Translations under genes and position numbers: made by a program | Shown here: piece after piece, positions 53,814 to 64,000 of the stretch | Layout of the letters: each line of letters starts with the position of its first letter | Numbering within the stretch: position 1 is the first letter of the stretch | Notes under the pieces: generated by a model | Seen by the model: the letters and a program-made list of their open reading frames with translations, nothing else | Told to the model about the DNA's origin: nothing | Databases searched by the model: none | Assembly: GCA_002179805.1 (NCBI GenBank) | Contig: NAVB01000508.1 | Coordinates: forward strand, 1-64,000 | Source of the DNA: Acanthamoeba lenticulata | Taxonomy: Eukaryota; Discosea; Longamoebia; Acanthamoebidae | DNA length: 64,000 bases | Direction: 5' to 3'

Positions 53814-55241
53814 ATGGAGGCAAAGGAGAAGTGCGCTCAAGAAATGAAAGACAAGACAGAGCCTGCCACCTCAAGCGTATTCCTCGGTGACGTCACACCA
53901 GAGCTCGTCAACTTTGCTCTCAGCTTCGTCCAGCCGCTCTGCCTGCCAGCCTGTCTCGCTGTCTGCCGCTCATGGAGTCAGGCGCTACAGCAGCGTCGCC
54001 AACGAAGTGGTTATGGCCACTCGTTTGCGGCCAAGGTAGCAGCCAAGGGCTGGCTGTCCATGATCCAATGGGCCCATGACAGTGGCTGCCCTTTGGGCAA
54101 GACCACCTGCAGTGAAGCGGCCGAGGCTGGTCACTTGAACGTGCTCCAGTGGGCGCGTCAGAATGGCTGCCCGTGGGACGAGACCACCTGCACGAAAGCG
54201 GCCCGGGCAGGCCACCTCGACGTGCTTCAGTGGGCGCGCGCCAATGGCTGTCCGTGGGACACGAGTACTTGCGCCAAGGCGGCCAAAGGAGGCCACTTGG
54301 ACGTGCTCCAGTGGGCACGTGAGAATGGCTGCCCGTGGGATGAGACCACCTGCGCCTATGCCGCCCAGGCAGGCCACCTGGACATACTCCAGTGGGCGCG
54401 TGCCAACGGCTGCCCGTGGGGCAAGTGGACCTGCGCCAATGCCGCTAGAAGAGGCCACCTGACCGTGCTCCAGTGGGCTCGCGCAAATGGCTGCCCATGG
54501 GGCAAGTGGACCTGCGCCGAGGCGGCCTTGGGAGGCCACTTGGAGACGCTCCAGTGGGCACGCGCCAACGGCTGCCCTTGGAACGAAGTGACATGTGCCT
54601 GTGCGGCCCAGGGAGGCCACCTGGCCGTGCTCCAGTGGGCCCGCGCCAACGGCTGCCCGTGGAATGGCACCACCAGCACCTACGCGGCTGCATACGGCGA
54701 CCTGGCCGTGCTCCAGTGGGCTCGCGCCAATGGATGTCCCTGGGACACTACGACCTGCACATTTGCGGCCGCAAGTGGCCACTTGGACGTGCTCCAGTGG
54801 GCCCGCGCCAACGGCTGCCCCTGGAACGAGTGGACCTGTAGCGGGGCGGTCTCTTCTGGTCGTCTGGAAGTGCTTCAGTGGGCGCGCCACAACGGTTGCC
54901 CATGGGACGAGCAGACCTGCGCCAGAGCGGCAAGAGACGGACACCTGGACATACTTCAGTGGGCGCGCCAAAATGGCTGTCCGTGGAATGATCAGACCTG
55001 CAGCGAGGCAGCCTTCAACGGACGCCTGGAGGTGCTTGAGTGGGCGCACGCCAACGGCTGCCCGTGGAGCGAGGACACCTGCAGTGCCGCGGCCGAGGCA
55101 GGTCACCTGGTCGTGCTCCAGTGGGCCCGCGCCAACGGCTGCCCCTGGGACGCGACCACATGCACCTATGCGGCCGAGGCAGGCCACCTGGCTGTGCTCC
55201 AGTGGGCGCGGGCCAATGGCTGCCCCCAGGATCATGATTAA
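53814..55241 (+). CDS. F-box-like protein with 14 GCPW ankyrin-type repeats, paralogue B
   Basis: Single exon, 475 residues. MEAKEKCAQEMKDKTEPATS leads to an F-box-like segment (ELVNFALSFVQPLCLPACLA, VCRSWSQAL) clearly homologous to paralogue A. It is followed by a spacer (HSFAAKVAAKGWLSMIQWA), 14 complete 27-residue repeats and a terminal partial one ending GCPQDHD. It shares an approximately 40-base nearly identical stretch with paralogue A (near 55071-55111 against 50859-50899), pointing to recent conversion or exchange. The ATG at 53814 is the first in frame after the tRNA. Function as for A: presumed substrate adaptor, target unknown. Confidence 0.87.
   Translation: MEAKEKCAQEMKDKTEPATSSVFLGDVTPELVNFALSFVQPLCLPACLAVCRSWSQALQQRRQRSGYGHSFAAKVAAKGWLSMIQWAHDSGCPLGKTTCSEAAEAGHLNVLQWARQNGCPWDETTCTKAARAGHLDVLQWARANGCPWDTSTCAKAAKGGHLDVLQWARENGCPWDETTCAYAAQAGHLDILQWARANGCPWGKWTCANAARRGHLTVLQWARANGCPWGKWTCAEAALGGHLETLQWARANGCPWNEVTCACAAQGGHLAVLQWARANGCPWNGTTSTYAAAYGDLAVLQWARANGCPWDTTTCTFAAASGHLDVLQWARANGCPWNEWTCSGAVSSGRLEVLQWARHNGCPWDEQTCARAARDGHLDILQWARQNGCPWNDQTCSEAAFNGRLEVLEWAHANGCPWSEDTCSAAAEAGHLVVLQWARANGCPWDATTCTYAAEAGHLAVLQWARANGCPQDHD
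54070..55220 (+). repeat. 81-nt tandem coding repeats, array B
   Basis: About 14.5 units of 81 nt, same core as array A, same orientation, 2 kb apart across an unrelated minus-strand gene. Confidence 0.9.
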
Positions 55242-55510
55242 CCCAATTAGTTTGTGTTGGAGATGCAATTATAGATTGGAGGAGACCACGAAAGCTGTAC
55301 CACAGAAATTGTAAGCTGTTCTTGACTTTGGGCATTCTTTTCATCTTTCTTGGGAATGAGCACGATGAAGCTGCAGAAACCGTCTATATCGTGCGCATGC
55401 TTTGGACCACCATGGGGTACGCCAATCAGACCCTTTCCACTTCCATGGGGGAAGCTTCCACGTGCGTGCTGCGGGCGCGGTCGATATGGCTCTTTCTAGG
55501 AAGTGTTGTC

Positions 55511-55629
55511 GGATACGGCCACACTGCGCAGAAAGCACCGCTTCCCATCCGAACAGCGAAGTTAAGCTGCGCCAGGCGGTGTTAGTACTGGGGTGGGCGA
55601 CCACCCGGGAATCCACCGTGTCGTATCCT
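55511..55629 (+). rRNA. 5S rRNA: 5S ribosomal RNA, copy 2
   Basis: 119 nt, differing from copy 1 at one base (CACACT for CATACT at position 14). It has the same AGTGTTGTC in front. No T run of four or more until 55657, so the terminator is weaker or further away than in copy 1. Confidence 0.95.
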
Positions 55630-55786
55630 TCATTCTCCCTTTAGCTCCTCCCTTCCTTTTGCTTGATTGAAGTGAGGGGGCTAGGTCATGGTTGAAGCTC
55701 GCCTCAACCCTGATGATACCGATTGTCCCTCTGCTTCAAGAACTTCCAAAAATCCACTTTTCGTTTAAATAAATGTTTCGGGTTGG

Positions 55787-57448
55787 TCACGGCGACGAGC
55801 TGCTGCTCGAAGAGGAGGGGGACGAGACGGCCGCGGACTTGGGGGAAGTTGACTGTCCGGCGCCCTCTGGCGCCACCAACAGCACTTCCGGGCAGTACTC
55901 CACAATCTTGGCGTACTGCTCCCACATGCTCGGTTAGAGAGGAGGACAAGGATGACGATGATGAAGAAAGGCACGTCAGGTACCTCCTCAGCCGAGAGCC
56001 AGTTCCACGGCTTGTGGACGCCGAGCGGGGTCGGCGAGTAGATGGTCTCCACGGCAAAGTTGACGGCGACCTCCTGGAGGGCCAGCTTGACCCGATAGTT
56101 GCGGCCCATGTGCGGCAGCTGCCGGAAGCAGTAGGCAAACCACATGTCCTCCACCCGCGGCTTCTTCAAATAGCTGCACTTTTGGATCGTCTCCAGCAGC
56201 TTTGACTTGCGCCGCAGCGACAGCCCTGCGCCCATCGTCCCAATGAATATAAAATAAATTTTTATAAAGAATTGATAAATTTAATTAACTTATTAATATT
56301 AATGTTCGACGTACCGCCGTTGCCTGCGAGGAGGTGAGGCCACCGCTTCCAGGGAGAGCCGACCCAGTCATATTCGAGGAAGTCGTTGATCGAGTAGGGC
56401 GACCGCGAACACAGCACGGCGTCCGTCTGGATCGTCAGGATGTACTCGCCTGTCGACTCGCGCATCAGCTTCCATTCCGGCCCCACAACTTTGTGTGTTT
56501 GTTTCACAAGCGCCTCGGGTCGCACCTTGGACTTGCTCCCAAAAGTGGGCGCTGCGCAGGAGGTCGCTGTACTCTTCGTACGACATCGAGCTGTTGATGG
56601 TTGGCGTGAATGTGATTCGGCCGATCCGCTGGTAGGGCTGCAGCTCAGGAAGCGCCATGATCTCGTTGGCAATATGGGGACTAAAAAAAACGTGAGAATG
56701 CAAAATAAAATGCATAAAAATCAAAAACCGTCCAAAAAATCGAAAGATTCAAATTAACGATAAACAAATAAACGAAAAACATAAAAGAAATGAAGAAGGG
56801 AGGAACCTGTGGAATATCTGGAACTTCCACTCAGGAGGCAAGTTGTCGATGGCGTTGAGGATGACGACGGTGAGGCGCGAGTCCATCTCGGGCAGAACGG
56901 CGACGCCCACTTTGTCGCTCTGCTCGTAGAGCTGTCGCAGTTTGGCCTCCTCCTCGGCCGACAGGCCCTCGGGCAGCCGCTTGGGCCACGGGGACGAGTC
57001 GTCCTCCACTGCTGGCGTATCGCCTCCCGGAGGTGCGGGCGTGATGACTTCCGTTGGAAGCTTGTGCTCTCCTTCATCTTTTGGGTGACGCATCTCGTCA
57101 CTGCACGCGAGCAGCGGGCGTGAGGCGGAGAAGAAGAAGGAAAAGCAGAAGGAGGGGGGGGGGGAAGAACGAAGACTTAAAAGAGTGAAAACGAAACGAA
57201 GGGCAGCGAAAGAAGAAGAAGAAGAAGGAGTACCCTGAGGTGGATGTCGTTGGTGGTGGTAGAGTCACGAACGGATTTGGGAGGTCTTCATCGTCGGTGC
57301 GTGGAATGTGAGGGGGCTGATCGATAGAAGGGGGCGAGGGCGAGGAGACCGAATGGGATAGGAAGAAAAAAAGGAAGCCGAATAGATTCACGCCCACAAA
57401 GAACGCGAGGAACCGCGAGCGTTGTGGTGTCGAACCCACACGCGTCAT
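55787..57448 (-). CDS. DUF5672-type glycosyltransferase, type II membrane protein
   Basis: Start ATG 57448: MTRVGSTPQRSRFLAFFV with a signal anchor (FFVGVNLFGFLFFFLSHS), then a Pro/Ser-rich stem. Later exons carry the catalytic family: LTVVILNAIDNLPPEWKFQI, INSSMSYEEYSDLLRS, EYILTIQTDAVLCSRSPYS, FLEYDWVGSPWKRW, LLAGNGG joined to GAGLSLRRKSKLLE, VEDMWFAYCFRQLP and WNWLSAEE. The QTDAVLC pattern with an acidic residue and GNGG/LSLRR is the signature of DUF5672, a GT-A-like Golgi glycosyltransferase family. The C-terminus ends in a Ser tail at 55787. Donor and acceptor sugars unknown. Intron borders inside 56700-57250 are approximate. Confidence 0.8.
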
Positions 57449-57747
57449 CTCTCCTTGAAGGGCACACGGCCTCTGTGTTCGTTTGATTCGTTGCACACCT
57501 GCCCCGAAGCTTTGCGGACAGGTCGAACTCCGAAGCGGGCAACACTGCTGGAACACTCGATTTTTCTCCGTCATTTCAGCTCTTCATGATGAGTCCCTCA
57601 TGAGGGTAACTAGAAGCTGATGTCTCCTTGACGTTGATCAAGACATGAAGAGATGACGATGTTGTGTCACACCTTGGGCCGCACAACACTAAAAAGTCAC
57701 CAAACAAAACCTAAACTAAAGGTCTTGCATGGAAAATGAGGCGCCTG

Positions 57748-59370
57748 TCAATCCTCTTCCTCTTCTTCATCCGAGGAGGAGGACTGGTTCTCGAGCCAAT
57801 CGCCAAAGGTGTCGAGCCGGCGCTTCTGGTCCTCCTCGCTCTCCTTGACCTTGTAGTTGGTCACCCCGTCGTACCACTCCGCCGTCAGCCTTCGCTTCGC
57901 AAAGAACCGCCCGTTCATCTTCTCCAGGCACCTGTGTTGTAGTTTTGTTTTGTTTTGTGTTGTTGTTGGCGTCATCAGCAACAAGACAAAAAGACTTCAA
58001 GAATGGCAACAAAAGGAGAAAAAGATGGAGGAGGAGACGACGTACTCGACCGCCGCCTCGGGTTCAACAAACTTGATGGCCACCACGCCCTCGGGGTTGC
58101 GCTGCGCATTTATTGTTTATGGTGTCAGCAAATGATGATCATGGGGATGAAGGAAGAACGAAGAGGATGGAGCAACAAACTTACCTCAAAGACGGTGATA
58201 ATCTCCACTTCACCAAACTTCTCGGCCTCCTCACGCAGGTCATTCTTAAGGTCCACATAGAATTCGTCATCGCCCTGGTGTCCCCCGTCCACATCCACAT
58301 CATCATCCATGTGGATTAGTTTAACGCAAGATGGACACGCGAGGTGATGGTGTAGCGTGTGAGGGACGACACGTACGACGGCCTCCTCGGGCGAGAACAT
58401 ATTTTTGATGATGACGTGTCGTCGGGTCTCCCACTCGACCCAAGAGAGCTCCTCTTCCTGGTTGATCCGGACCTTCTTCTTCTTCTTGTGCTTCTTGCCC
58501 ACGATCTTGCCGCCCTTCTTGGTCTCCTCTTGTTGTTGCTGTTGCTTGGGCTCGAACTTGGCCTCGGTGATGCGGACGACTTTGCCCGGCCGGATCTCGC
58601 TCTCGTCGAGGAGCTGGAGGGCGAGGTCGACCGACTCACGCTTGAAGTAGATGACGAGGGCGTCGCCCTTGGGCCGGCCCTGCTCATCTTCGTAGAGCTT
58701 GACCTTGTAGGCGCCCGAGTCGGGGTCCTTACGGATGAGGCCGCACTTGGCCATGAAGGCGATGAGCTCCTCCTTGGTCGTGTCCAGTGGGAGGCCGCTC
58801 ACGTAGACCGACGTCGTCTTGGGCGGGGCCTTGGGCGGAGCGTCCTTCCGTTTCTTCTTGTTATTCTTCTGGCCTTGCTTGCCCCCCGCGCCGCCGCCTC
58901 CGCCACTGCCCGTTTCGTCTTCTTCCGTGGCGGCCCCTAGCGGCTGCAAGAGAGACGACGGGGGCAGCACAGCGGGCATCGCCGGGATGTCGTCATCGCC
59001 GATCCACACCTGCTGCTCCAGCTCGGGCACCTGAGCGGTGTTCTGTGCGAGCGATGGAAGACAGGCATGAGATTTGAGCTGAATGCGTTCTGCCCGCGGC
59101 AGGAAGATGCAACAGTAGAGCAAAGGGAGGCGAGCACGAGAGCAGCAGGCAAGGTGTGGGGTGTCGTACCGCCTGCGCGCCCTGGGCTGGCAGCCAGGCT
59201 TGCGTGTTGACGTCCCATTGCCACTTGAAGCCTGTTTCGTCCGTGTAAAGGTACGGGTTGTTGGGATCGAACGTGCCGCCCACCCCCGCAATCATCGACT
59301 GCGCCGCGGCTTGCTGGTCTGCCGCGGTTTGCTGTGTGGTGCTGGTCGAAGTAGAACTGGACTCGGCCAT
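57748..59370 (-). CDS. HTATSF1: Tat-SF1/CUS2-type U2 snRNP splicing factor
   Basis: Start ATG 59370 (MAESSSTSTSTTQQTAAD). The N-terminus holds the YLYTDETGFKWQWDVNTQAW motif (WW-like aromatic segment of Tat-SF1). A Lys-rich linker precedes RRM1 (TSVYVSGLPLDTTKEELIAF, GDALVIYFKRESVDLALQLL). The C-terminal exons form a UHM-type RRM2: VIIKNMFSPEEAV, KNDLREEAEKFGEVEIITVF, and CLEKMNGRFFAKRRLTAEWY with its R-F-F motif that binds SF3b1 ligand tryptophans. It ends in an acidic tail (SSSSDEEEEED). CUS2/Tat-SF1 assists U2 snRNA folding and prespliceosome formation; expected nuclear. Confidence 0.87.
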
Positions 59371-59682
59371 TGATCTTTCCTCCTTACCTTCTCGAAGCAA
59401 AGCAACCTTCAATCGTTTGGCAGAACAGTTTCAGCTTCAAGCTTGCAAATCTACGCCCAAGGCGACCTTTTCCAGAACTATTTCCCGGTGTTTTACGTTT
59501 GCCTGCTTTCTTTTTCTGGTCTTTTTCGACTTCGTCTGCCTCTCGGCCCTTCATGAAGATGAGCCACATGTAGCTCCTCTATACACCTCGTTTCATTTCA
59601 TCTCATGCCTATGCCGATGGAGATAACAAAGTCGGTCCAGCAGCATCAAAAGAGCGCGCTATCTCCAGTCTTTTACGTCCTC

Positions 59683-62600
59683 TACTCGCGCAGGGTCTTG
59701 AACTGCACACCACAAAGAAGAAGTGCAACAGGGCACGATGAACGATGTTGTGCGTGAAGAGAAGAGAGAGAAGGAAGCGTACGCGGTCGGTGGAGAAGAT
59801 GTACTCGAGGAGGCGCGCGTAGGGCGGGAAGCTGTTCGGGTTGCTCACCACGTCCCCAAAGTTGCTGAACTGCCGTCCAAACTGTGTATACGCCACCGTT
59901 CCCCAGTTGGATGATTGTCGCCGCCAACACGAGAGGAGGAGCGGTGTAGGTGTAGGTGTAGGTGTAGGTACCTCCTGGACGTCGAGGAGGAGCTGACGCA
60001 CGATCTTGTCCTTGTCCGTCATCTCGCCCGGCTCCGTCTGCCACACATCATCAAGAGATCGTGATGACCAAGTCTAGAGACAAGATGAAGAAGAAAGAAG
60101 AAGAGGAGTGCTCATCGACGTACAGGCTGAGCGGCCTTGGAGGGAGAGTACTTCTTGAGGTAGCTGTCGGCCTTGTCCACCGTCTCCAGCAGCTCCAGGC
60201 TCATTTCATGGTACCTGTCGGAAGGTGTTGATGAATCAGTTTCATTCAAACATGACAGGCCCAATCGAGGGGGCAGGGGTGGCGCACTTCTGAGAGACGG
60301 CGGTAAGGACGGCCTCGGCCCAGAGTCGTCGAGTCTCGGGCGAGATGTGCGCCTTCTTCTCCTCCAGGAACGTCTGTTCAGACATCATCGTCATCATCAC
60401 GATGTCACTGCGATGATGCTGATGGTAATCGGGAGAACAAGCTTCTTCTTGTTGTTGTTATTGTTAGTCGGAAGAGGACGAGGAGGAGACCTGGAGAGGC
60501 TTAAGGACATTGGGCACGTAGTAGGAGTGGCGCGTGGGCGCGGGCTTGTTGGTCATCCGGTATGTGCGCGAGATGCCCCGCAACAGCAGCAGCGACGTCG
60601 CGCACCGCCTGCGCTCCCCCCCCCCCTCAGGTGTAAGGCTGCTGCTACTGACAACATAGAGTAATAATGCTCCTCCATCAAGCGATGAGGAAGACGAAGA
60701 ACGCACTTGATGACAATGTCGGTGACGACGGCCGTGATCTCGGGCAGCTCCTTGGCTAGCTCTCCCAAGCTCTCCACGTAACCCTCTGCATGTACACACC
60801 CGCCGGGAACGGACGTAATGAGGATGAAGATGAAGACGATCAAGATCATGAAGGCGGCCGTCGTTGCACGTGTACCATGCACGATGGCGAGCGCGTCGGG
60901 AGGCAGGAACGCGTTGATCTCCTGCACGTGCGGCATGTACTGCGCCGGCAACTGCGCACCAGCCAGCCCCCCCCCCCAAAGTGGGTCAGCTCCGACGAAG
61001 CCCAAGAACAAGACCGACAGGACAAAGGAATGTAGGTACGGCCGCTAGGAGTCTCTCGATGTCGGAGTAGAGGTAGACCAGCTCCTCGGGCTGCAGCACG
61101 GGCTTGGTGGCCTCGGCCCCCGCGGGCGCCGCTGCCCCGGCAGGCGCAGCGCCGGATCCTGGAGCGACGGCCGTGCGGGGAGCCCCCGCGGGCGCGCCGA
61201 GGAGGGAAGCTCCGGCGGCCGTGGCGGTGGTGCCTGCGGCGCCCTCTGCGCCGGCGGATTCCTGCGCCCCGAGCAGGGCAGCGTCCCGCCTGACCTGCTG
61301 GACCCACACTCCATACCGCGCCAGCAGCTGTTGTATTTTGCGGTTAATATATCAGAATTAAAAAAAGGACAACAAATAAAACAAAAAGAGCAAATATTTC
61401 TTTTTTTAAAAAAAATGCAAGAGTGGCGCTGGCGTGCCTGGAGTGAAAGTTTGAAGAAGCGGTGCATGAGGGCCGGCAGGTAGATGCCCGGTGCCCAGCA
61501 CTCGTTTAGGGCGGTCAGGAGGGCGCGCGTCGGCTTGAGGACGTACTCTGCTGACGCACACACAAGTTCAGTAAATCAAATTGAAACAAACAAAAAAGAC
61601 AGTTGAAGCAGCACCTTGAGAGAGGTCGATGAGGGCAGAGGACTGGAGGGGCGAAGTGAGGCAAGCCTCGAAGCGAACGGCGATCTCCTGGAAGCGGAGC
61701 TGGAAGTAGACTGGCAAGTTCCACTTCTTGATGAACTGCTTGTAGGCCGGGTGGTCGCGGAAGCTCTCCAACTGGGCGCGCGTGCGGCAGTACTGCTCCA
61801 TCCGGTCCACAAATTGCATCGTCGTGTTGTAGTTCTGCCATCCACCCCACAGCCGTGTACCAAAATCATTAATGACAATCATTTGTATAAAATAGTAAAA
61901 ATGAATACGATCGCAGAGAAGCCGTACGACAAAGAAGTTGTCAGGGATACCGGGGAGGAAGATGCGCGGGATGGTCTTTTCGATGAGTTCCGCTGTCTGT
62001 GAGTGAGAGTGCTGAAGGTCAGACCCCGCGCGAGCGACAAACAAGCGAGAGTGGAATTGGGTGGGGCAGTGCCTCGGCCCAGATGGCGTTCGACAGGAAA
62101 TCAAAGCCGTGCACGGCCGTGTGCGTGATATCCAGCAATTGCCTGCCAGAAACGGAGAGAGAGAGATGAGCCAAAGTACATAGTTACGGCGCAGAAAAGG
62201 AGGAGGCAAGCGGGAGGCCACGTACTGGCACTCGGTGCCCACCCAGTTGATGATGTCGTTGTAGACGGACTGCAGGCCCTCAGCCGAGCCTCGCTTGCCG
62301 GCCTCCAGCCTGGCCACAGTGATGGTCTGCGCCACCACATGTTGGTTCCACGTCTGGAAAGGGATGGACGGGCATCGGAGGGCCATACTTTCTCGAGGAA
62401 CGGACGCACGGTGTGCACGCGGTAGAGCATTTCGGCCTCGCGCATGCGGTCGATGGCGGCGTAGGTGCGCAGACAGTTGGCGACGATGTCTGCGTTCTTG
62501 GTGTTGAGGCCCTCCTTGTAGAGGTGCTCCATACCCCGTTGCAGGCTGTTCTCGATGAAGTTGATTCGCTGCAGAGACAGAGGAAGATTGCAGGTTTAAG

Positions 62601-63490
62601 CCAGAGGTGGCGGCCGTGGAACCACGACAAGGCAAAGGATGAAGAACGGTGGCATACCTTCTCCATCTTCTGGACATAAGGGTAGTCTGAGCCCTTGGAC
62701 ACGTAGAACTTGAGTTGGTTGAACTCGTTGGCCACGCGCTGAATGAGCTTGCTGGTCTCCTCGTCGGCGCTACACAGGTGATTGTGTGTGAGTCATTGTG
62801 GTGTCGTAGGAAGATGAAAGAAGAGAGTACCGCATGAGGACGTTGACAGCAGGTCCTGCTTGGGCCGTGCTGGCACCCTCGCCGCTGATGTGAAGCATGC
62901 GCTCGATTTTGCTGATGGACTCGTGCACGTTGACGAACAGCTCTAGCACTTCCTTGCGTGACTCCACCTGAAGGTGTTGTACACCATGAACCTCTATTGA
63001 AGGAAAAGGACAAGCATTCAGTGGAAGGGGGCACCATTTGCTTCTCCTTCAACTTGGCGTCGAGCTGGGCGACGTGCTGATCGAGCACGTTTCTGACGCC
63101 TCCCAACCGCTGTTTCATGGAGGAGAGCGGCTGGCGAAGGTGGTTCTGAATGATGCCATCAAGTCCCACCAGGTTTGTGGAGAGGCTCACAAAATCGGTG
63201 TAGTCCTGATTAATCAGATGGATGAGCTCGTTCTGAAGAGAGGAAGAGTAGGCCTCGAGATCCTTCAGCACGCTCTCTAAAGGCACGCGTCGGCGACAAT
63301 CAGCAACGAATTCATCAACACTGAAGTTGCCTGGCCGCGTGAAGGTCTCTTTGCTGAAGCAGAGGGGCTGGTAGCCACCAGCAGCCAAATCACCAGGCCT
63401 TCCAGTGAGGGAGGGAAAGGAGCCGCTATTGAGTGGCGAAAGCGAGGGTGATCTCACTTGCGACTTTCCCGAACCCGAGGCCTCCATCAT
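59683..63490 (-). CDS. COG2: COG complex subunit 2
   Basis: Start ATG 63490 (MMEASGSGKSQVRSP). The N-terminal exon has the COG2 signature FSVDEFVADCRRRVPLESVL, LIHLINQDYTDFVSLSTNLV, and the following coiled coil (VRNVLDQHVAQLDAKLKEKQ). About fifteen more exons follow: FVNVHESISKIERML, VANEFNQLKFYVSKG, NADIVANCLRTYAAID, WNQHVVAQTITVARLEAG, MQFVDRMEQYCRTRAQLESF, LTALNECWAPGIYLPALMHR, RTYRMTNKPAPTRHSYYVP and FGRQFSNFGDVVSNP, ending FKTLRE at 59683. An Ala/Gly-rich insertion lies near 61100-61280. COG2 belongs to lobe A of the conserved oligomeric Golgi tether for intra-Golgi retrograde vesicles. Confidence 0.9.
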
Positions 63491-63661
63491 CTCGCCTGTG
63501 TGATCCTGTGTTGTATTTTTCTTCTTTTTTTTTATTTTGCTGACGTGGCCTCAACGCGCGAATTTTCCATTCAGTGCCAATCACCCCCGCCCTACCCAAA
63601 TAGGGACGCCTCTTCGCCCACGTTCACAACCTGAACTAGGTTTTTGATGTTGGGGGAGAGG
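63491..63661. promoter_or_regulatory. short bidirectional promoter
   Basis: 171 bases between the COG2 and right-edge gene ATGs. T-rich on the left (17-base T/C tract), no TATA box seen. Confidence 0.4.
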
Positions 63662-64000
63662 ATGCGGTTCTCTTCCGTTCTGATCGCCCTCGCGGTGCTC
63701 TCTGTCCTGTTGTGTTTGTGCGCTCCCTCCGCCGACGCGAAGAAGCTCAGCTGGAACAGGAAATACAAGCTTCAGGATGTCGCTCCTCAGGTGAAGATGG
63801 AAGCCAAGGTGGAGGATAAGAAAGAGGTCGCTCATAGCGAGCCTGGGTTCCCAGGAGCAACTTTGGAGGAACAACGCGACAACTGCCTCGCCGCGCTCCA
63901 CGATCTGGTTGCTATGGAGGCCGAGATGACGGAGAAGAGAGACGAATGTCTCGCTCGCCTTGCTCCTCTCGTCGAGGAGGAACAGATGAACGAACATTGG
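63662..64000 (+). CDS. secreted protein, 3' truncated by window end
   Basis: ATG 63662, open to base 64000 (113 codons). Signal peptide MRFSSVLIALAVLSVLLCLC then SADAKK. The visible mature part is charged and helical (MEAKVEDKKEVAHSEPG, EEQRDNCLAALHDLVAMEAE), with regularly spaced cysteines in two related segments (DNCLAALHDLVAMEAEM and DECLARLAPLVEEEQM), suggesting a small repeat. Family not recognised. Confidence 0.7.
   Translation, partial: MRFSSVLIALAVLSVLLCLCAPSADAKKLSWNRKYKLQDVAPQVKMEAKVEDKKEVAHSEPGFPGATLEEQRDNCLAALHDLVAMEAEMTEKRDECLARLAPLVEEEQMNEHW

Noticed and set aside
50512..55220. 81-nt repeats considered as CRISPR or satellite DNA
   Set aside because: Units are contiguous without spacers, stay in frame and encode a known repeat type.
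50000..55700. Integrated giant-virus segment
   Set aside because: No capsid, polymerase or other viral hallmark; neighbours are a spliced amoebal gene, tRNA-Lys and 5S. A viral link is limited to the repeat family.
57150..57165. G-run as a frameshift in the glycosyltransferase gene
   Set aside because: It lies in an intron by frame and splice signals.

Overview
The window is nuclear DNA of a free-living amoebozoan, almost certainly Acanthamoeba (castellanii-like). Coding sequence is GC-rich with strongly C/G-ending codons. Genes are dense, on both strands, and broken by many short AT-richer introns, mostly beginning GTGCG or GTACG and ending CAG. Both 5S rRNA genes have the 119-nt Acanthamoeba form, and a three-domain CBM49 protein of the Luke cyst-wall lectin type is present. 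About 30 protein genes, two 5S genes and one tRNA-Lys are supported. Exon borders were placed by eye from frame continuity and GT/AG sites, so single-codon shifts are possible.

Layout. 0-7 kb: a PX/C2 gene running off the left edge, a mitochondrial PLP-homeostasis protein, and a SAM / coiled-coil / calponin-homology protein. 7-14 kb: an expansin-like barrel protein, the three-CBM49 lectin, an ACOT9-type thioesterase, a mitochondrial-targeted DUF2383 protein of bacterial type, and an unknown secreted protein. 15-25 kb: a LOV-SAM-PB1-PAS photoreceptor candidate, a PPR protein, a four-EF-hand protein, a CBM49-carboxylesterase fusion and a homeodomain protein. 25-33 kb: a mitochondrial RsmI-type rRNA methyltransferase and a LIM / zinc-finger / AGC kinase of the MAST-Rim15-IREH type. 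33-49 kb: a secreted beta-helix protein, a secreted coiled-coil protein, a membrane-anchored charged coiled coil, an SCI1-like nuclear protein, an HspBP1/Fes1 factor, 5S copy 1, a small F-box gene, a Rab8-like GTPase, a membrane-anchored helical-repeat protein, an SGNH hydrolase and a pyrimidine-nucleotide-type mitochondrial carrier. 50-56 kb: two paralogous F-box-like proteins built of 27-residue GCPW ankyrin-type repeats, with an N-formylglutamate amidohydrolase gene and tRNA-Lys between them and 5S copy 2 after the second. 55.7-64 kb: a DUF5672 glycosyltransferase, a Tat-SF1/CUS2 splicing factor, COG2, and a secreted protein cut by the right edge.

Themes. Five proteins carry readable mitochondrial presequences (PLPBP, ACOT9, DUF2383, PPR, RsmI). 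Several secreted products fit cellulose or cyst-wall work (CBM49 lectin, expansin-like protein, CBM49-esterase, Ser/Pro-linker beta-helix protein). Three intergenic stretches (9.57-9.79, 14.47-14.78 and 42.08-42.48 kb) fold into multi-hairpin structures not explained by coding and may be RNA genes; none could be assigned to a known class.
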